A DNA stretch of 64,000 bases from Alphaproteobacteria bacterium (GCA_030426685.1 JAUHYC010000004.1:62001-126000), one strand, 5' to 3'. Shown: positions 1-10,540, counted from the stretch's first letter. Translations and numbers: made by a program. Notes: generated by a model from the letters alone, not told the origin.

Positions 1-10
1 CTCGGATCGG

Positions 11-1426
11 GTGATCGCGGAAGCCTGGGATGCCACTTTTGCCCTGTTTGACGGCATCCCGTCCGCGGCTGACATCCAGCGCCTGTCGCAGAACGTGCCC
101 CTGCAGGAGGCCGGGCGCGTCAGCGAGGCTGAGCTGTCACTGTCCCGCGCCAACCGCTCGGTCCGGCTGTGGGCGCATGTGGTCGACCGCCTTGCCTCCG
201 GGCAGCAACCAGACCTCGATCAGATTTACAAGGTCGGGTATCTGATGCGAACCACGGCCGTCTACGGCTCGGGCAAGTTCGGCGCTGCGGATCGCGAGAA
301 AATCGCCGACCGTCCGGAAACCAGCGGCCCGTTTCAGGCCGAGATGCTTTCGGTCTACCTGACGCGTGTGTTCGTGCGCGATTTGGTGCAGCACATGGCC
401 CGTGTCAAAGGCGGTGGGCAGGCCGTGCAACTGGACCCCGAAATTGCCAAATGGCTGGGCATTGGCAATTCCACGGGGCTGGGCATGGCGCCTTTCATCG
501 TCAATCATCCGATCCTGTTCAACAACTGGATCATGGCGCGGGAAGAGGCCATTGCGAAAGTCCGGTCCATTGATAAGGCGACCGCTGGTGAAGTCGCGCA
601 GTTCCGCCAGATATTCGAGCGCAGCAAACTGTCGGTCTCGTGGTGGCGGTCCGAACACCCTATTCAGATTGAAAAGCTGGCCGCGTTAAACACGGATCTG
701 TGCGCGATTTCAGAGTATCTTGATCAAGCCGATCTGACGAAAAACCAGCCATGGAACCAACTGATCCTGTGGGCGCAAAACGCGCTCAGCGAAGAAGGGC
801 AGGAGTTGCTGGCTTCACTTATCCTGGAACCCTATGGCGAACTGGTCGACGATCTGGCCGGTGGCATGGCGGACAGCAACGCGGGCGCGCAGGTGATTGA
901 CGGCGCGATACCGGTAGGGAAAGTACGCGACCTGATCCGCGGCAGTTTCAACTGGGCGCTAGATCTGAACTGGAACGCCGCCGAGCATTGCGCCCGCGCG
1001 TGGTATGTCTCTGAAGAAAAGCTGGAACCCCGACTGGGTGAGCGGTTTGACGAGCCAATCGCGGATTACGAACAACCGCTGGCCCCTGCGCGCGACGCGG
1101 CGCTGGCCTTTCGCGCGTTGGCCGACTGGCCGGATGACACCCCCATCGCCGAGTTCTTGTTGCGACACCCTGAACACCGCCACACGGTACGACGCGCGCA
1201 GATGAGCTGCGTGGCCCCCTATGGCGAGATCCGTGACAACACCATCAGCGCCGAAGTGCTGCCCATCGACATGCTGCGCGCCAAATTGTCGTTTTTCGGT
1301 GCCACTCACTTTGATCCGCGCTCGGACCGTTGGGTGCGCATTTGCATGTATTCCGGCGCGCCTTATCCCGAGGACCTGACGGACCAAAACGCTGATCTGT
1401 GGGTCTATCCAGAGCTTGCGTCATGA
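11..1426 (+). CDS. Uncharacterised protein (possibly 5'-truncated by window edge)
   Basis: 471-aa ORF; frame is open to the left edge and position 11 is GTG; stop overlaps the start of the next gene (ATGA). Confidence 0.7.
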   Translation: MIAEAWDATFALFDGIPSAADIQRLSQNVPLQEAGRVSEAELSLSRANRSVRLWAHVVDRLASGQQPDLDQIYKVGYLMRTTAVYGSGKFGAADREKIADRPETSGPFQAEMLSVYLTRVFVRDLVQHMARVKGGGQAVQLDPEIAKWLGIGNSTGLGMAPFIVNHPILFNNWIMAREEAIAKVRSIDKATAGEVAQFRQIFERSKLSVSWWRSEHPIQIEKLAALNTDLCAISEYLDQADLTKNQPWNQLILWAQNALSEEGQELLASLILEPYGELVDDLAGGMADSNAGAQVIDGAIPVGKVRDLIRGSFNWALDLNWNAAEHCARAWYVSEEKLEPRLGERFDEPIADYEQPLAPARDAALAFRALADWPDDTPIAEFLLRHPEHRHTVRRAQMSCVAPYGEIRDNTISAEVLPIDMLRAKLSFFGATHFDPRSDRWVRICMYSGAPYPEDLTDQNADLWVYPELAS

Positions 1427-2052
1427 GTTATTCCCTCAATGAGGTCGAGGCGACCGCGAAACGCGCGACACGCGGGGCCGGATATGGCTGGGGCATGGCT
1501 GAAGAGTCGGGCAGAGCCACACGCTGGCTGTGCGCGCAAGGATTGGACGGTGCATCGGAACTGGTCCGCGTTTTGGAACGGGGTTTTGCGGGTTCCGTTG
1601 CCGACCATATGCCATCCGGTGGGAACACGGACTGGACAGGAGCTCGTGACCTGTGTCCGCTGATGACCGGTGCAGCCCTGTCCGACTGGTCCGACCTGCT
1701 GCGCGCTGGTCCGATCCGGATCGAACGCCTTGCCAGGCCGATGATCTTGATTCCATTTGCCGCTTTTGCCGCGCGTTGTCTGAACACAGTTGTGACCGTC
1801 AGGTCAGGCGATTTTTCGGCTGCAACCGATGGCGCGCAGCTGGCCATTGAAAATGAATGTCCCGCGGTGGCGGCTCAGGTCCTGGTTACCGCGGGCGGTT
1901 CCCTGACCAACCCGAGCGCGCTTCAGAGTCGCGCAACGCCGGATCCGGCGGCCTGGGACATGCTCAACCGTTTTGCCCATCGCACCTATGCCCCGGCCAC
2001 CGAGGAATCCCGATTGCTGGGCGCCGGCGCAGGCCTGTCCGACAACGATTGA
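1423..2052 (+). CDS. DUF3726-like protein
   Basis: In-frame ATG at 1423 overlaps the upstream stop; N-terminus SLNEVEATAKRATRGAGYGWGMAEESGRATRWL resembles DUF3726. Confidence 0.65.
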   Translation: MSYSLNEVEATAKRATRGAGYGWGMAEESGRATRWLCAQGLDGASELVRVLERGFAGSVADHMPSGGNTDWTGARDLCPLMTGAALSDWSDLLRAGPIRIERLARPMILIPFAAFAARCLNTVVTVRSGDFSAATDGAQLAIENECPAVAAQVLVTAGGSLTNPSALQSRATPDPAAWDMLNRFAHRTYAPATEESRLLGAGAGLSDND

Positions 2053-2066
2053 TGAAAGAGACCGAC

Positions 2067-3077
2067 ATGATCGAAACCCGCACCCTCACCCTGGCAGAAA
2101 TCGAAGATCTGTCCTTCCGGGCGCTTGTGGCCGCGGGGACGAGCGCGGCCAACGCCCGGCCTCTCGCAGTCGCAACGGCAGCGACCGAGGCGGATGGTGT
2201 TGCCAGCCATGGCCTCGCCTATATCCCGATCTATTGTGAGCATGTTCAGTGCGGCAAAGTGGATGGGCAGGCCGTGCCTGTGCTGGATCAGCCGCGCCCC
2301 GGGGTCGTGACCGTAGATGCCGCAACGGGGTTTGCCCATTCAGCGATTGACGTAGGCTTTGAGGCGCTGATCCCTGCAGCACGTGACCAAGGCATCGCAG
2401 CACTGGCGATCCGCAACAGCTACAATTGCGGCGTTTTGGGCTATCACACCTATCGGCTGGCGCAGGCGGGGCTCGTGGGCCTCGGGTTTACCAACGCCCC
2501 GGCCTCCATCGCGCCGTCGGGTGGTGCACAACCGGTGGTCGGAACCAACCCGTTCTCAATCGCGGTCCCCGGTCAGGACGGCCAGCCTGCGTTGTTGATT
2601 GACCAAAGCGCCAGCACCATTGCCAAAAGCGAGGTCATGAAGCACGCGCGCGAGGGCAGGCCCATCCCCGTCGGCTGGGCGCTGGACACCGAGGGCAACC
2701 CAACCACCGACCCCAATGTTGGCCTCAAAGGGTCGATGGCCCCGTCGGGCGGGTACAAGGGCGTGGGCGTCGCCCTGCTGACCGAGGTCCTGGCCGCTGC
2801 GCTGACTGGCGCAACACTGGGCATCCACGCCTCGCCATTTTCGGGCACCGCAGGTGGTCCGCCGAAAACCGGTCAGTTCTTTGTCGCGATAGATCCATCG
2901 GCCACGGCTGGTGACGCGTTCGCGGTGTCAATTGCGAACCTTGTCGATGCGATCAGGTCTCAGGACGGGGCGCACTTGCCGGGCGACGGCCGCGGCGCAC
3001 ACCGCCTTGCCGCTGCCAGGGAGGGCGTAGCCGTCAACACCGCCACGCTGGCAAAGATCGAGGCATTACTCGCCTGA
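2067..3077 (+). CDS. Malate/L-lactate dehydrogenase family (Ldh2-type) oxidoreductase
   Basis: Translation MIETRTLTLAEIEDLSFRAL...ADGVASHGL...NPFSIAVP...GGYKGVGVALLTEVL is typical of the Ldh_2 family; alternative in-frame start at 2052. Confidence 0.85.
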   Translation: MIETRTLTLAEIEDLSFRALVAAGTSAANARPLAVATAATEADGVASHGLAYIPIYCEHVQCGKVDGQAVPVLDQPRPGVVTVDAATGFAHSAIDVGFEALIPAARDQGIAALAIRNSYNCGVLGYHTYRLAQAGLVGLGFTNAPASIAPSGGAQPVVGTNPFSIAVPGQDGQPALLIDQSASTIAKSEVMKHAREGRPIPVGWALDTEGNPTTDPNVGLKGSMAPSGGYKGVGVALLTEVLAAALTGATLGIHASPFSGTAGGPPKTGQFFVAIDPSATAGDAFAVSIANLVDAIRSQDGAHLPGDGRGAHRLAAAREGVAVNTATLAKIEALLA

Positions 3078-3094
3078 TCAGGTCTCGGAGCACA

Positions 3095-3123
3095 ACAAAA
3101 AGCCGCCCCGTCGGAACGGCGGG
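3095..3123 (-). terminator. Probable intrinsic terminator downstream of tRNA-Thr
   Basis: On the minus strand, cccgccgttccgacggggcggcTTTTTg: GC-rich imperfect hairpin followed by a T tract. Confidence 0.55.
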
Positions 3124-3148
3124 CAATTGATTGGCTAATATGTTTGGA

Positions 3149-3223
<75 letters not shown>

Positions 3224-3306
3224 GCTGTGGGCGGGTGATTAGACTCAAACGAAACGCGGCGCAAGGGTGTCTGGACGGTTTTTTTCCACTCCTGTAGAGA
3301 AAGACA

Positions 3307-3462
3307 ATGGCAGAGAAAAATTCACCCAAAAAACATGGCAAATCCGGGGAAACGCGCGAAGACCGCTTGAAGGCGGCGCTGAAAGCGAACATGGCGCGGC
3401 GCAAGGCGCAGGCCAAGGCGCGGGCGGTTTCCGGGGACAAGGCCGATAAGGACGAGGGATAA
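3307..3462 (+). CDS. Small basic protein (51 aa)
   Basis: ATG at 3307 to TAA at 3460-3462: MAEKNSPKKHGKSGETREDRLKAALKANMARRKAQAKARAVSGDKADKDEG; immediately upstream of murA. Below the ORF track size cut-off. Confidence 0.65.
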   Translation: MAEKNSPKKHGKSGETREDRLKAALKANMARRKAQAKARAVSGDKADKDEG

Positions 3463-3468
3463 GAGCAG

Positions 3469-4737
3469 ATGGATTCGATTCTGGTGACGGGCAACGGGCC
3501 GCTTTCCGGTCAGATACCGATTGCGGGGGCCAAGAATGCGTGTCTGACGCTGATGCCGGCCACGCTTCTCAGCGAAGAACCGCTGACGCTGACCAATGCG
3601 CCGCGGCTCAGTGACATCAAGACCATGACAGAGCTGCTGCAGTCATTGGGGGCCGAAGTGTCGTCGTTGCAGGAAGGTCAGGTGCTGGCGATGTCGAGCC
3701 ACGATCTGACCAGCCACACCGCCGATTATGAAATCGTGCGCAAGATGCGGGCCTCGAATCTGGTGCTGGGACCGATGCTGGCGCGTCTAGGTCAAGCGGT
3801 TGTATCGCTACCCGGTGGCTGTGCCATCGGGGCACGGCCCATGGATTTGCATGTCGAAGGTCTCGAGGCGCTGGGCGCCGAAATCGACTTGAAAGACGGC
3901 TATCTGCACGCCAAAGCCCCCGGCGGTCTGAAAGGCGCCGTGCATGAGATGCGCTTTGCCTCGGTCGGGGCGACCGAGAATATCGTCATGGCTGCCACGC
4001 TGGCCAAGGGCACGACGGTTCTGAAAAACGCGGCTCGCGAGCCCGAGATCGTTGATCTGGTCGAATGCCTGCGCAAGATGGGCGCGCAGATTTCGGGCGA
4101 GGGGAGCTCGACCATCGAAATTCAGGGCGTTGACCGGCTGCACGGTGCCACCCATCAGGTGGTGACTGACCGGATTGAGCTGGGCACCTATATGCTGGCC
4201 CCGGCGATCTGCGGTGGCGAGGTTGAACTGCTGGGTGGTCGGATGCGACTGGTGGACTCCTTCGCGGCCAAGCTGGATGCGGCGGGGATTGATGTGACAG
4301 AAACCGAGAAGGGCCTGAAAGTGGCTCGCAAGAACGGGCGGGTACGATCGGTCGATGTGGTCACTGAACCGTTCCCCGGTTTCCCCACCGACCTGCAGGC
4401 ACAAATGATGGCGTTGATGTGCACGGCCGAGGGCACCTCGGTTCTGGAAGAGCGCATATTCGAGAATCGGTTTATGCACGCCCCCGAACTGGTGCGTATG
4501 GGTGCAAATATCGAGGTGCATGGCGGCACCGCGACCGTAACCGGGGTCGAGCGTCTGAAAGGCGCCCCGGTTATGGCCACCGATCTGCGGGCCTCGGTTT
4601 CGTTGATCCTTGCAGGTCTGGCGGCGGAAGGCGAGACGACGGTGAGCCGGGTTTACCATCTCGACCGCGGGTATGAGCATGTGGTGCGCAAGCTGGAAGG
4701 CGTCGGCGCAAAGATTGAACGGATTAAGGGCCAATGA
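3469..4737 (+). CDS. murA: UDP-N-acetylglucosamine 1-carboxyvinyltransferase
   Basis: MurA-type sequence ([25 protein letters not shown]..., [25 protein letters not shown]). Confidence 0.97.
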   Translation: MDSILVTGNGPLSGQIPIAGAKNACLTLMPATLLSEEPLTLTNAPRLSDIKTMTELLQSLGAEVSSLQEGQVLAMSSHDLTSHTADYEIVRKMRASNLVLGPMLARLGQAVVSLPGGCAIGARPMDLHVEGLEALGAEIDLKDGYLHAKAPGGLKGAVHEMRFASVGATENIVMAATLAKGTTVLKNAAREPEIVDLVECLRKMGAQISGEGSSTIEIQGVDRLHGATHQVVTDRIELGTYMLAPAICGGEVELLGGRMRLVDSFAAKLDAAGIDVTETEKGLKVARKNGRVRSVDVVTEPFPGFPTDLQAQMMALMCTAEGTSVLEERIFENRFMHAPELVRMGANIEVHGGTATVTGVERLKGAPVMATDLRASVSLILAGLAAEGETTVSRVYHLDRGYEHVVRKLEGVGAKIERIKGQ

Positions 4738-5210
4738 CAGACGCGAGCTTCAAAGACGGGCGCGAAGCGCCGCTGAATCTGGGTGCAGTGGATGCCGATG
4801 ACCTGCAGGTGATCGCCACATTGACGCAGGACGCCGTGTTCCCGGTGACCGAGATGACATGGCAGCCCAGGCAACGCCGCTTTGCGTTGCTCCTCAACCG
4901 GTTCCGGTGGGAGGACAAGGACGCCGCCACCCGCCGCAATCGCGCGTTCGAGCGGGTGCAGGCGGTGCTGGTGTTCGATTCGGTCCTGTCCGTGGCCAGT
5001 CAGGGCGTTGATCGCAGCGACAAGGACATGATCCTGTCCTTGCTGTCGATTGAGTTTGAACCCGGTGATGATGGTGCGGGTCAGGTGCTGCTGACGCTTG
5101 CGGGTGACGGTGCAATCCGTCTTTCGGTTGAGGCTCTGGATGCCACGCTCAAGGATGTCACGCGTCCCTACATGGCTCCTTCAGGCCAAGCACCGCACCA
5201 TCCCGAGTGA
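4734..5210 (+). CDS. DUF2948 family protein
   Basis: 158-aa ORF overlapping murA stop; [46 protein letters not shown] is typical of DUF2948. Confidence 0.8.
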   Translation: MTDASFKDGREAPLNLGAVDADDLQVIATLTQDAVFPVTEMTWQPRQRRFALLLNRFRWEDKDAATRRNRAFERVQAVLVFDSVLSVASQGVDRSDKDMILSLLSIEFEPGDDGAGQVLLTLAGDGAIRLSVEALDATLKDVTRPYMAPSGQAPHHPE

Positions 5211-5725
5211 ACAACAAACGCGGCATAGCGCAGGCGTTTGGCAATACGCCGAAAGGTGTCGCCTTGCGACCGGCAAGGGTGTTCGATGTTTTCGGGATGA
5301 GCCGTGTCCTGATCCGTTCGATCACCCATCTGTGTGAAGCGGATCATGAAAATGATCCTCAAAAACTGGCGGATTGGACGGCGGACAAGGATCCGGCAAG
5401 CCTTCGCGGTTGGATCCAATCGGGGGCCAATCTCTGGGTCGCGGAACAGGACGGGCAGATCGCTGCGGTGGGTGGTATACGTGCGGCTGAAATCACGCTG
5501 CTCTATATCGATCCCGATCGTACCGGCAGCGGCATTGGCCGCGCATTGCTGCATCAGCTGGAACATGAGATTGCTGCTGCCGGATTTGCCGAAGCCAGCC
5601 TCGAAGCGACACGCACGGCGCAGGAATTCTACAAAAGGAACGGATGGACAGCCACAGGCCGTTGCGCTGAGCGCGGCGAGGTGACCTGCTTGGCCATGCA
5701 TAAATCGCTGCACCCGCTGGTCTGA
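5207..5725 (+). CDS. GNAT family N-acetyltransferase
   Basis: GNAT motif A-like LLYIDPDRTGSGIGRALLHQLE, EASLEATRTAQEFYKRNGW. Confidence 0.85.
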   Translation: MNNKRGIAQAFGNTPKGVALRPARVFDVFGMSRVLIRSITHLCEADHENDPQKLADWTADKDPASLRGWIQSGANLWVAEQDGQIAAVGGIRAAEITLLYIDPDRTGSGIGRALLHQLEHEIAAAGFAEASLEATRTAQEFYKRNGWTATGRCAERGEVTCLAMHKSLHPLV

Positions 5726-5785
5726 GGGTTGAGACCACCTTGCGCGGGCGATAAGACCCGTTGAAACGCCCCCGGAGTATCTGAC

Positions 5786-7087
5786 ATGCCCGTTTTCCTT
5801 GATACCACATCCGCCGATTTCGAATCCGCGTTCCAGACGCTGCTGTCCGCCAAGCGCGAAGACAGCCCTGACGTAGATGCGGTTGTGGCGCAAATCATCG
5901 AAGATGTTCGGGCGCGCGGGGATGCGGCGGTGATTGAATTGACCACCAGGTTCGACCGGCTTGAGTTAACACCCAAGACCATGGCCTTCAGCGCCGATGA
6001 GATTGAGGCAGCGGTCAGCCAGGTCTCGGACGCGGATCGCGCGGCGCTGGAACTGGCCGCAGACCGCATCCGCACCTATCATGCGCGGCAAATGCCCGCT
6101 GATCAGGAATGGACGGATGAGGCAGGCGCGACGCTTGGCTGGCGCTGGTCTGCGGTGTCGGCGGCGGGACTTTACGTGCCCGGCGGGCTGGCCTCTTACC
6201 CATCCTCGGTTCTGATGAACGCGATCCCGGCCAAGGTTGCGGGTGTCGAACGCCTGACCATTGCCGTGCCCACACCAGACGGGCAGGTAAACCCGCTGGT
6301 CCTGTTGGCCGCGCAGCTCGCGGGTGTGGATGAGATCTATCGCATCGGCGGTGCGCAGGCGATTGCAGCACTGGCCTATGGCACCGAAACCATCGCGCCG
6401 GTCGACAAGATCACCGGGCCGGGCAACGCCTTTGTCGCCGCTGCCAAGCGCCGCGTTTTCGGCAAGGTGGGGATCGACATGATTGCGGGCCCGTCCGAGA
6501 TTCTGGTGATCGCCGACAGGGACAATGACCCGGACTGGATCGCGCTGGACCTGCTCAGCCAGGCCGAACATGACGAAAGCGCTCAATCCATCTTGATCAC
6601 AGACGACGCCGCCTTTGGTCAGGCCGTGGCGCAAGCTGTCGACAAACGCCTCGAAACCCTGCAGCGCCGTGCCATTGCCGGGCCAAGCTGGCGCGACTTT
6701 GGTGCCGTGATCACTGTGCGCGATCTGGACGAGGCCGCCGCCCTGTCCAATCGCATCGCGCCTGAACATCTGGAGCTTTGCGTATCCAACCCGTTGAGCC
6801 TGAGCAAAAAGACGATCCACGCAGGCGCGATCTTTCTGGGCCAGTATACGCCCGAAGCCATCGGCGATTATGTCGGGGGGCCCAACCATGTGCTGCCCAC
6901 CGCGCGATCGGCCCGCTTTTCCTCGGGCCTCAGCGTGATGGATTTCCTCAAACGCACCACGCTCAGCCAGATGACGCCCGAAGCCTTGCGCGCCATCGGC
7001 CCCGCAGCCGAGAAACTGGCGCAATCCGAAAGCCTCGAGGCGCACGGTCTGTCGGTCAGTGCGCGCCTGTCGCGGCTGAACGACTGA
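5786..7087 (+). CDS. hisD: Histidinol dehydrogenase
   Basis: [80 protein letters not shown]. Confidence 0.97.
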   Translation: MPVFLDTTSADFESAFQTLLSAKREDSPDVDAVVAQIIEDVRARGDAAVIELTTRFDRLELTPKTMAFSADEIEAAVSQVSDADRAALELAADRIRTYHARQMPADQEWTDEAGATLGWRWSAVSAAGLYVPGGLASYPSSVLMNAIPAKVAGVERLTIAVPTPDGQVNPLVLLAAQLAGVDEIYRIGGAQAIAALAYGTETIAPVDKITGPGNAFVAAAKRRVFGKVGIDMIAGPSEILVIADRDNDPDWIALDLLSQAEHDESAQSILITDDAAFGQAVAQAVDKRLETLQRRAIAGPSWRDFGAVITVRDLDEAAALSNRIAPEHLELCVSNPLSLSKKTIHAGAIFLGQYTPEAIGDYVGGPNHVLPTARSARFSSGLSVMDFLKRTTLSQMTPEALRAIGPAAEKLAQSESLEAHGLSVSARLSRLND

Positions 7088-7173
7088 AACTCTGCCACGA
7101 CAGGTGATCTGCGCGTTGCCCATAGGGGCCGCTTGCGTTAGGTCTGTCGTGATCTGAACGGACCACAAGAAAA

Positions 7174-7653
7174 ATGACCCGCATTTCGCATATCGAACTG
7201 GACGACCGAAACCTGCCCCCGCCGACTCCCGAGATCGAGCAGGAGCGCAAGGTCGCCATTTATGATCTGCTCGAGGAAAACTCGTTCACGCTGCCGCAGC
7301 GGGATGATCGGGCCATCCCCGACGGCCCCTATCACCTGAACCTGTCGATCCGCGATAAACGGCTGGTCTTTGATATCGAAACCGAAGCTGCCGAAAAGGC
7401 GGCCGAGTTTCATCTTTCGCTGGGCCCGTTCCGGCAGGTGGTCAAGGATTACTTCCAGATTTGCGAAAGCTATTTCGCTGCGGTCAAGACCCTGCCGCCC
7501 AGCCAGATCGAAACCATCGACATGGCCCGGCGCGGCATCCACAACGAAGGCAGCCGAGTCTTGCAGGAACGGCTGGAAGGTAAGGCAGATATCGACACCG
7601 ACACCGCCCGCCGCCTGTTCACGCTGATCTGCGTGCTGCATTTCGGGGGCTGA
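7174..7653 (+). CDS. UPF0262 family protein
   Basis: MTRISHIELDDRNLPPPTPEIEQERKVAIYDLLEENSF; family and hisD/phosphatase neighbourhood match UPF0262. Confidence 0.85.
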   Translation: MTRISHIELDDRNLPPPTPEIEQERKVAIYDLLEENSFTLPQRDDRAIPDGPYHLNLSIRDKRLVFDIETEAAEKAAEFHLSLGPFRQVVKDYFQICESYFAAVKTLPPSQIETIDMARRGIHNEGSRVLQERLEGKADIDTDTARRLFTLICVLHFGG

Positions 7654-7656
7654 CGG

Positions 7657-8109
7657 GTGAAGCCTCTGCCGCAGTCGATCCTGTTCTGCTGTGACCACAA
7701 CTCGGTCAGGTCGCCCATGGCCGAAGGCATCATGAAGAAATTCTATGGCACCGGTACCTATGTGCAATCTGCCGGTGTGCATAATGACCTTGAGATTGAC
7801 GGGTTCTGCATCGCCGCCTGCAAGGAGATCGATGTCGAGCTTTCGCGCCATCGCTCACGCTCGTTCGACGAAATGGAGGAATGGGGCGATGACCTCAGCT
7901 CCTTCGATCTGATCGTGGCGCTGTCACCCGCCAGCCAGCGAAAGGCGCTGGAGCTGACCCGGTTTTTTCACCTCGATGTCGATTATTGGCCAATAATGGA
8001 CCCCACCGGGTTGGGCGAGACGCGCGAGGAAAAGCTACATCACTACCGTCAGACCCGCGATCAGATCATCAAGCACCTAAAGGATTGTTGGGGCGAACCC
8101 AGGGAGTGA
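7657..8109 (+). CDS. Low molecular weight phosphatase family protein
   Basis: ILFCCDHNSVRSPMAEGIMKKFYG: P-loop region of the LMW-PTP family; 150 aa. Confidence 0.85.
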   Translation: MKPLPQSILFCCDHNSVRSPMAEGIMKKFYGTGTYVQSAGVHNDLEIDGFCIAACKEIDVELSRHRSRSFDEMEEWGDDLSSFDLIVALSPASQRKALELTRFFHLDVDYWPIMDPTGLGETREEKLHHYRQTRDQIIKHLKDCWGEPRE

Positions 8110-8279
8110 CCACAAAAAACTTTCAACACCAATAAGATCAGCGATCTGCTGCCCCGACAGAAGACGTGACCCGCATGGTGAACAGGGGCGGAAATTGGCT
8201 GGGGAGAGAATGGGATTTGTCCCTGACTTTGGCGATCAAAGCTGGTACAAAATATCAAGATCAAAGGTGCTTTAGACGC

Positions 8280-9926
8280 ATGCGAGCAGTCAAACGAAAG
8301 ATACGCGGAGAACGCAACGTTGTTGCAGACCCCGGTTACCCCACCATGGGTTCAAGACACTATTTTGAGCGCCTCCCAGAACTTCATTCCGAAATTCAGC
8401 CGCGGGCATATTTTGAGATTGGCACAGAAAGCGGCGCCAGCCTGAGCATGGCACGTTGCCCTTCAGTTGCCGTTGACCCGGCCTTCGATCTCAAGCCGGG
8501 TGCGCTTGCGGGTAAGTCCATCATTCATCTGTTCCAGCAGACCAGCGATGATTTCTTTGCGTCTGATGCATTGGATCAGCTGGGGCTAACCTTCGATCTC
8601 GCGTTCTTGGACGGAATGCACCTTTTTGAATTTCTGTTGCGAGATTTCATAAACACGGAACCCCGCATGTCGCGCAATGGCATAATTGTGCTTCATGATT
8701 GCGTGCCGTGGAACAGCCAGGTCGCTGAACGCACCTGGGACAAGAGCAAAACCGTCAGCTGGACGGGCGACGTTTGGAAGCTCATTCCCATTTTGCTTGA
8801 GTGGCGGCCGGATTTGGATGTGCAAGTGATGCCTTGTACGCCCACGGGTCTGGTGGAAATCCGCAACCTAGACCCGGACAACAATGTTCTGACCAAGGCC
8901 TACGACGAGATCGTCGCTCGGTATATTGATCTGACGCTCGATTCCTTCGGATTGGCGAAGTTCTGTGATATGTGCAAGTTGCCTCCGGCTAAAGGTCAGG
9001 TGTCAGAGGAAAAATCCCGTCTGCTTGCGATCAAGTCGTCGGCACCTGATGCCAAGGAAAGGGACCACTGGGGCGATTTCCATTTCGCGACGGGTCTCGC
9101 GCAGGCGATCGAAGCAAATTCCGGTGGACGTTGGCGGACGCGGGTGGATACGCGTGACGCATGGACCACTCCGTCCGAGGGCGATCAGGTTGATTTGGTA
9201 TTACGTGGGCACAAAGCTTACCAACCTCAGGACAGCACACCTTGTCTGATGTGGCATATCTACCCCGGAAAACCGCCGCTGCAGCAGCAAGAGATTGATT
9301 TGATGGATGATCTCTTTGTCGCATCGCCCGAATTGGCGCATCAATATCAGGCATCGTTTTTGCCGCAGGCGTTCGATGCGGCCATTATGTATCCACCGAA
9401 ATCAGACGCTCCGAGGACCGGTTTAATCTTCGTGGGCAACAACCATTTCGCAAAGGGAAAACTACGTCCGATCGTGCAGATGGCCTACGACGCGCAAGTT
9501 CCTATCAAGATTTGGGGCCGAGATTGGGACGATACACCCGCGCAGCCTGACGTGGTTGCGCCTTTGATCAGGAATGAAAACCTGGGAGAGCTTTATCGCA
9601 GTGCCAGTATCGTATTGTGCGATCACAACAAAGGCATGGCGCGCGCTGGATTCCTGTCGAACCGAATTTTCGACGCTTTGGCCTGTGCGGCTCCGGTGAT
9701 CAGCGATCCGATCGACATACCGGAACGGTTCGCGCCGTTTGTGAAAACAGCAGGCACGCCTCAGGAATTTGCCAAAGCCGTCGAAGAGATCAAAGGCGAA
9801 AGTCCAGAAATGCGGGCAGATCGACATGCCTTCGCTGTTGAATTGGCCAAGGATGAAAGCTTTAGCGCAAGGGCAAAAAAAATCATCGCGCACGCGGATA
9901 AGGCGCTGGCAGCAAGAGCGCAATAG
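8280..9926 (+). CDS. Bifunctional protein: SAM-methyltransferase-like N-terminus plus family-1-like glycosyltransferase C-terminus
   Basis: N-terminal YFEIGTESGASLSMA...FDLAFLDGMHLFEFLLRDF...GIIVLHDCVPWNSQVAERTW; C-terminal GLIFVGNNHFAKGKLRPIVQMAYDAQVPIKIWGRDW...GELYRSASIVLCDHNKGMARAGFLSNRIFDALACAAPVISD. Confidence 0.65.
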   Translation: MRAVKRKIRGERNVVADPGYPTMGSRHYFERLPELHSEIQPRAYFEIGTESGASLSMARCPSVAVDPAFDLKPGALAGKSIIHLFQQTSDDFFASDALDQLGLTFDLAFLDGMHLFEFLLRDFINTEPRMSRNGIIVLHDCVPWNSQVAERTWDKSKTVSWTGDVWKLIPILLEWRPDLDVQVMPCTPTGLVEIRNLDPDNNVLTKAYDEIVARYIDLTLDSFGLAKFCDMCKLPPAKGQVSEEKSRLLAIKSSAPDAKERDHWGDFHFATGLAQAIEANSGGRWRTRVDTRDAWTTPSEGDQVDLVLRGHKAYQPQDSTPCLMWHIYPGKPPLQQQEIDLMDDLFVASPELAHQYQASFLPQAFDAAIMYPPKSDAPRTGLIFVGNNHFAKGKLRPIVQMAYDAQVPIKIWGRDWDDTPAQPDVVAPLIRNENLGELYRSASIVLCDHNKGMARAGFLSNRIFDALACAAPVISDPIDIPERFAPFVKTAGTPQEFAKAVEEIKGESPEMRADRHAFAVELAKDESFSARAKKIIAHADKALAARAQ

Positions 9927-9998
9927 CGTCTGAGTGCACCTTTCAAATTCGGATAGAAGTCAATTTCAATCGCAGGCAGTTGATCGCATCACCAGGAT

Positions 9999-10076
9999 CA
10001 GCTGCACCACAACCGACAAACCCTCGATTGGATCGTTTCGCATCTGAAAGACCGCTGGGGTGAACCGACGGAATGA
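9999..10076 (+). pseudogene. Orphan 3'-end fragment of a second LMW phosphatase gene
   Basis: Translates QLHHNRQTLDWIVSHLKDRWGEPTE*; 17 of 25 residues match the C-terminus of the intact phosphatase at 7657-8109 (KLHHYRQTRDQIIKHLKDCWGEPRE*), with TGACCA at both stops. Confidence 0.8.
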
Positions 10077-10141
10077 CCATAAACCCGGCCGTCAAAACCT
10101 ATTTCGACGTATTCAATTCTGGAGATGTCGACGGAGCGCGA
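10073..10141 (+). pseudogene. 5' fragment of a SnoaL/NTF2-like (ketosteroid isomerase-related) gene
   Basis: ATG overlapping the fragment stop: MTINPAVKTYFDVFNSGDVDGAR then family resemblance is lost; matches the expected N-terminus of this family. Confidence 0.6.
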
Positions 10142-10540
10142 CCCATCCAATCGGCGGTCTCTGACACTGGTATTTTGCCTTCACGCCAGTTGGCAGTCTT
10201 ACGGCGTTCCTCCAAACTCAGGTGAGGGTAACAGCTTCCTATTCAACACCCTCCAGGCAAGCACCTGTTTTGATTCAGAATTTGCAATTTGTTTGTGAAT
10301 CCACACAGCTACAAGACCTGTTGCAACCAAGTGGAAATGTCTCACTTGGTCCCCGACGCACCCAATCTCCTCCAGGACCCTGTTCGCATTCAGGTTAAAT
10401 TGATTGGCCAGGTCTTGGATTGGAACCGTGTGGAATCTATCAAAACTCTACGCCGTTCGACCTTCTTCAAAGCCAATTAACTCGTGCGGACTACCGACCC
10501 AACCTACGATCCTGTTGCGCGCGCCAAACGTGCGTTGGGG

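Noticed and set aside
3808-4734. 308-aa minus-strand ORF opposite murA
   Set aside because: Shadow ORF of murA.
5966-7168. 400-aa minus-strand ORF opposite hisD
   Set aside because: Shadow frame of hisD; no recognisable domain and biased composition.
10289-10480. 63-aa ORF between the SnoaL fragment and the toxin gene
   Set aside because: No RBS or family match; lies in decayed DNA.
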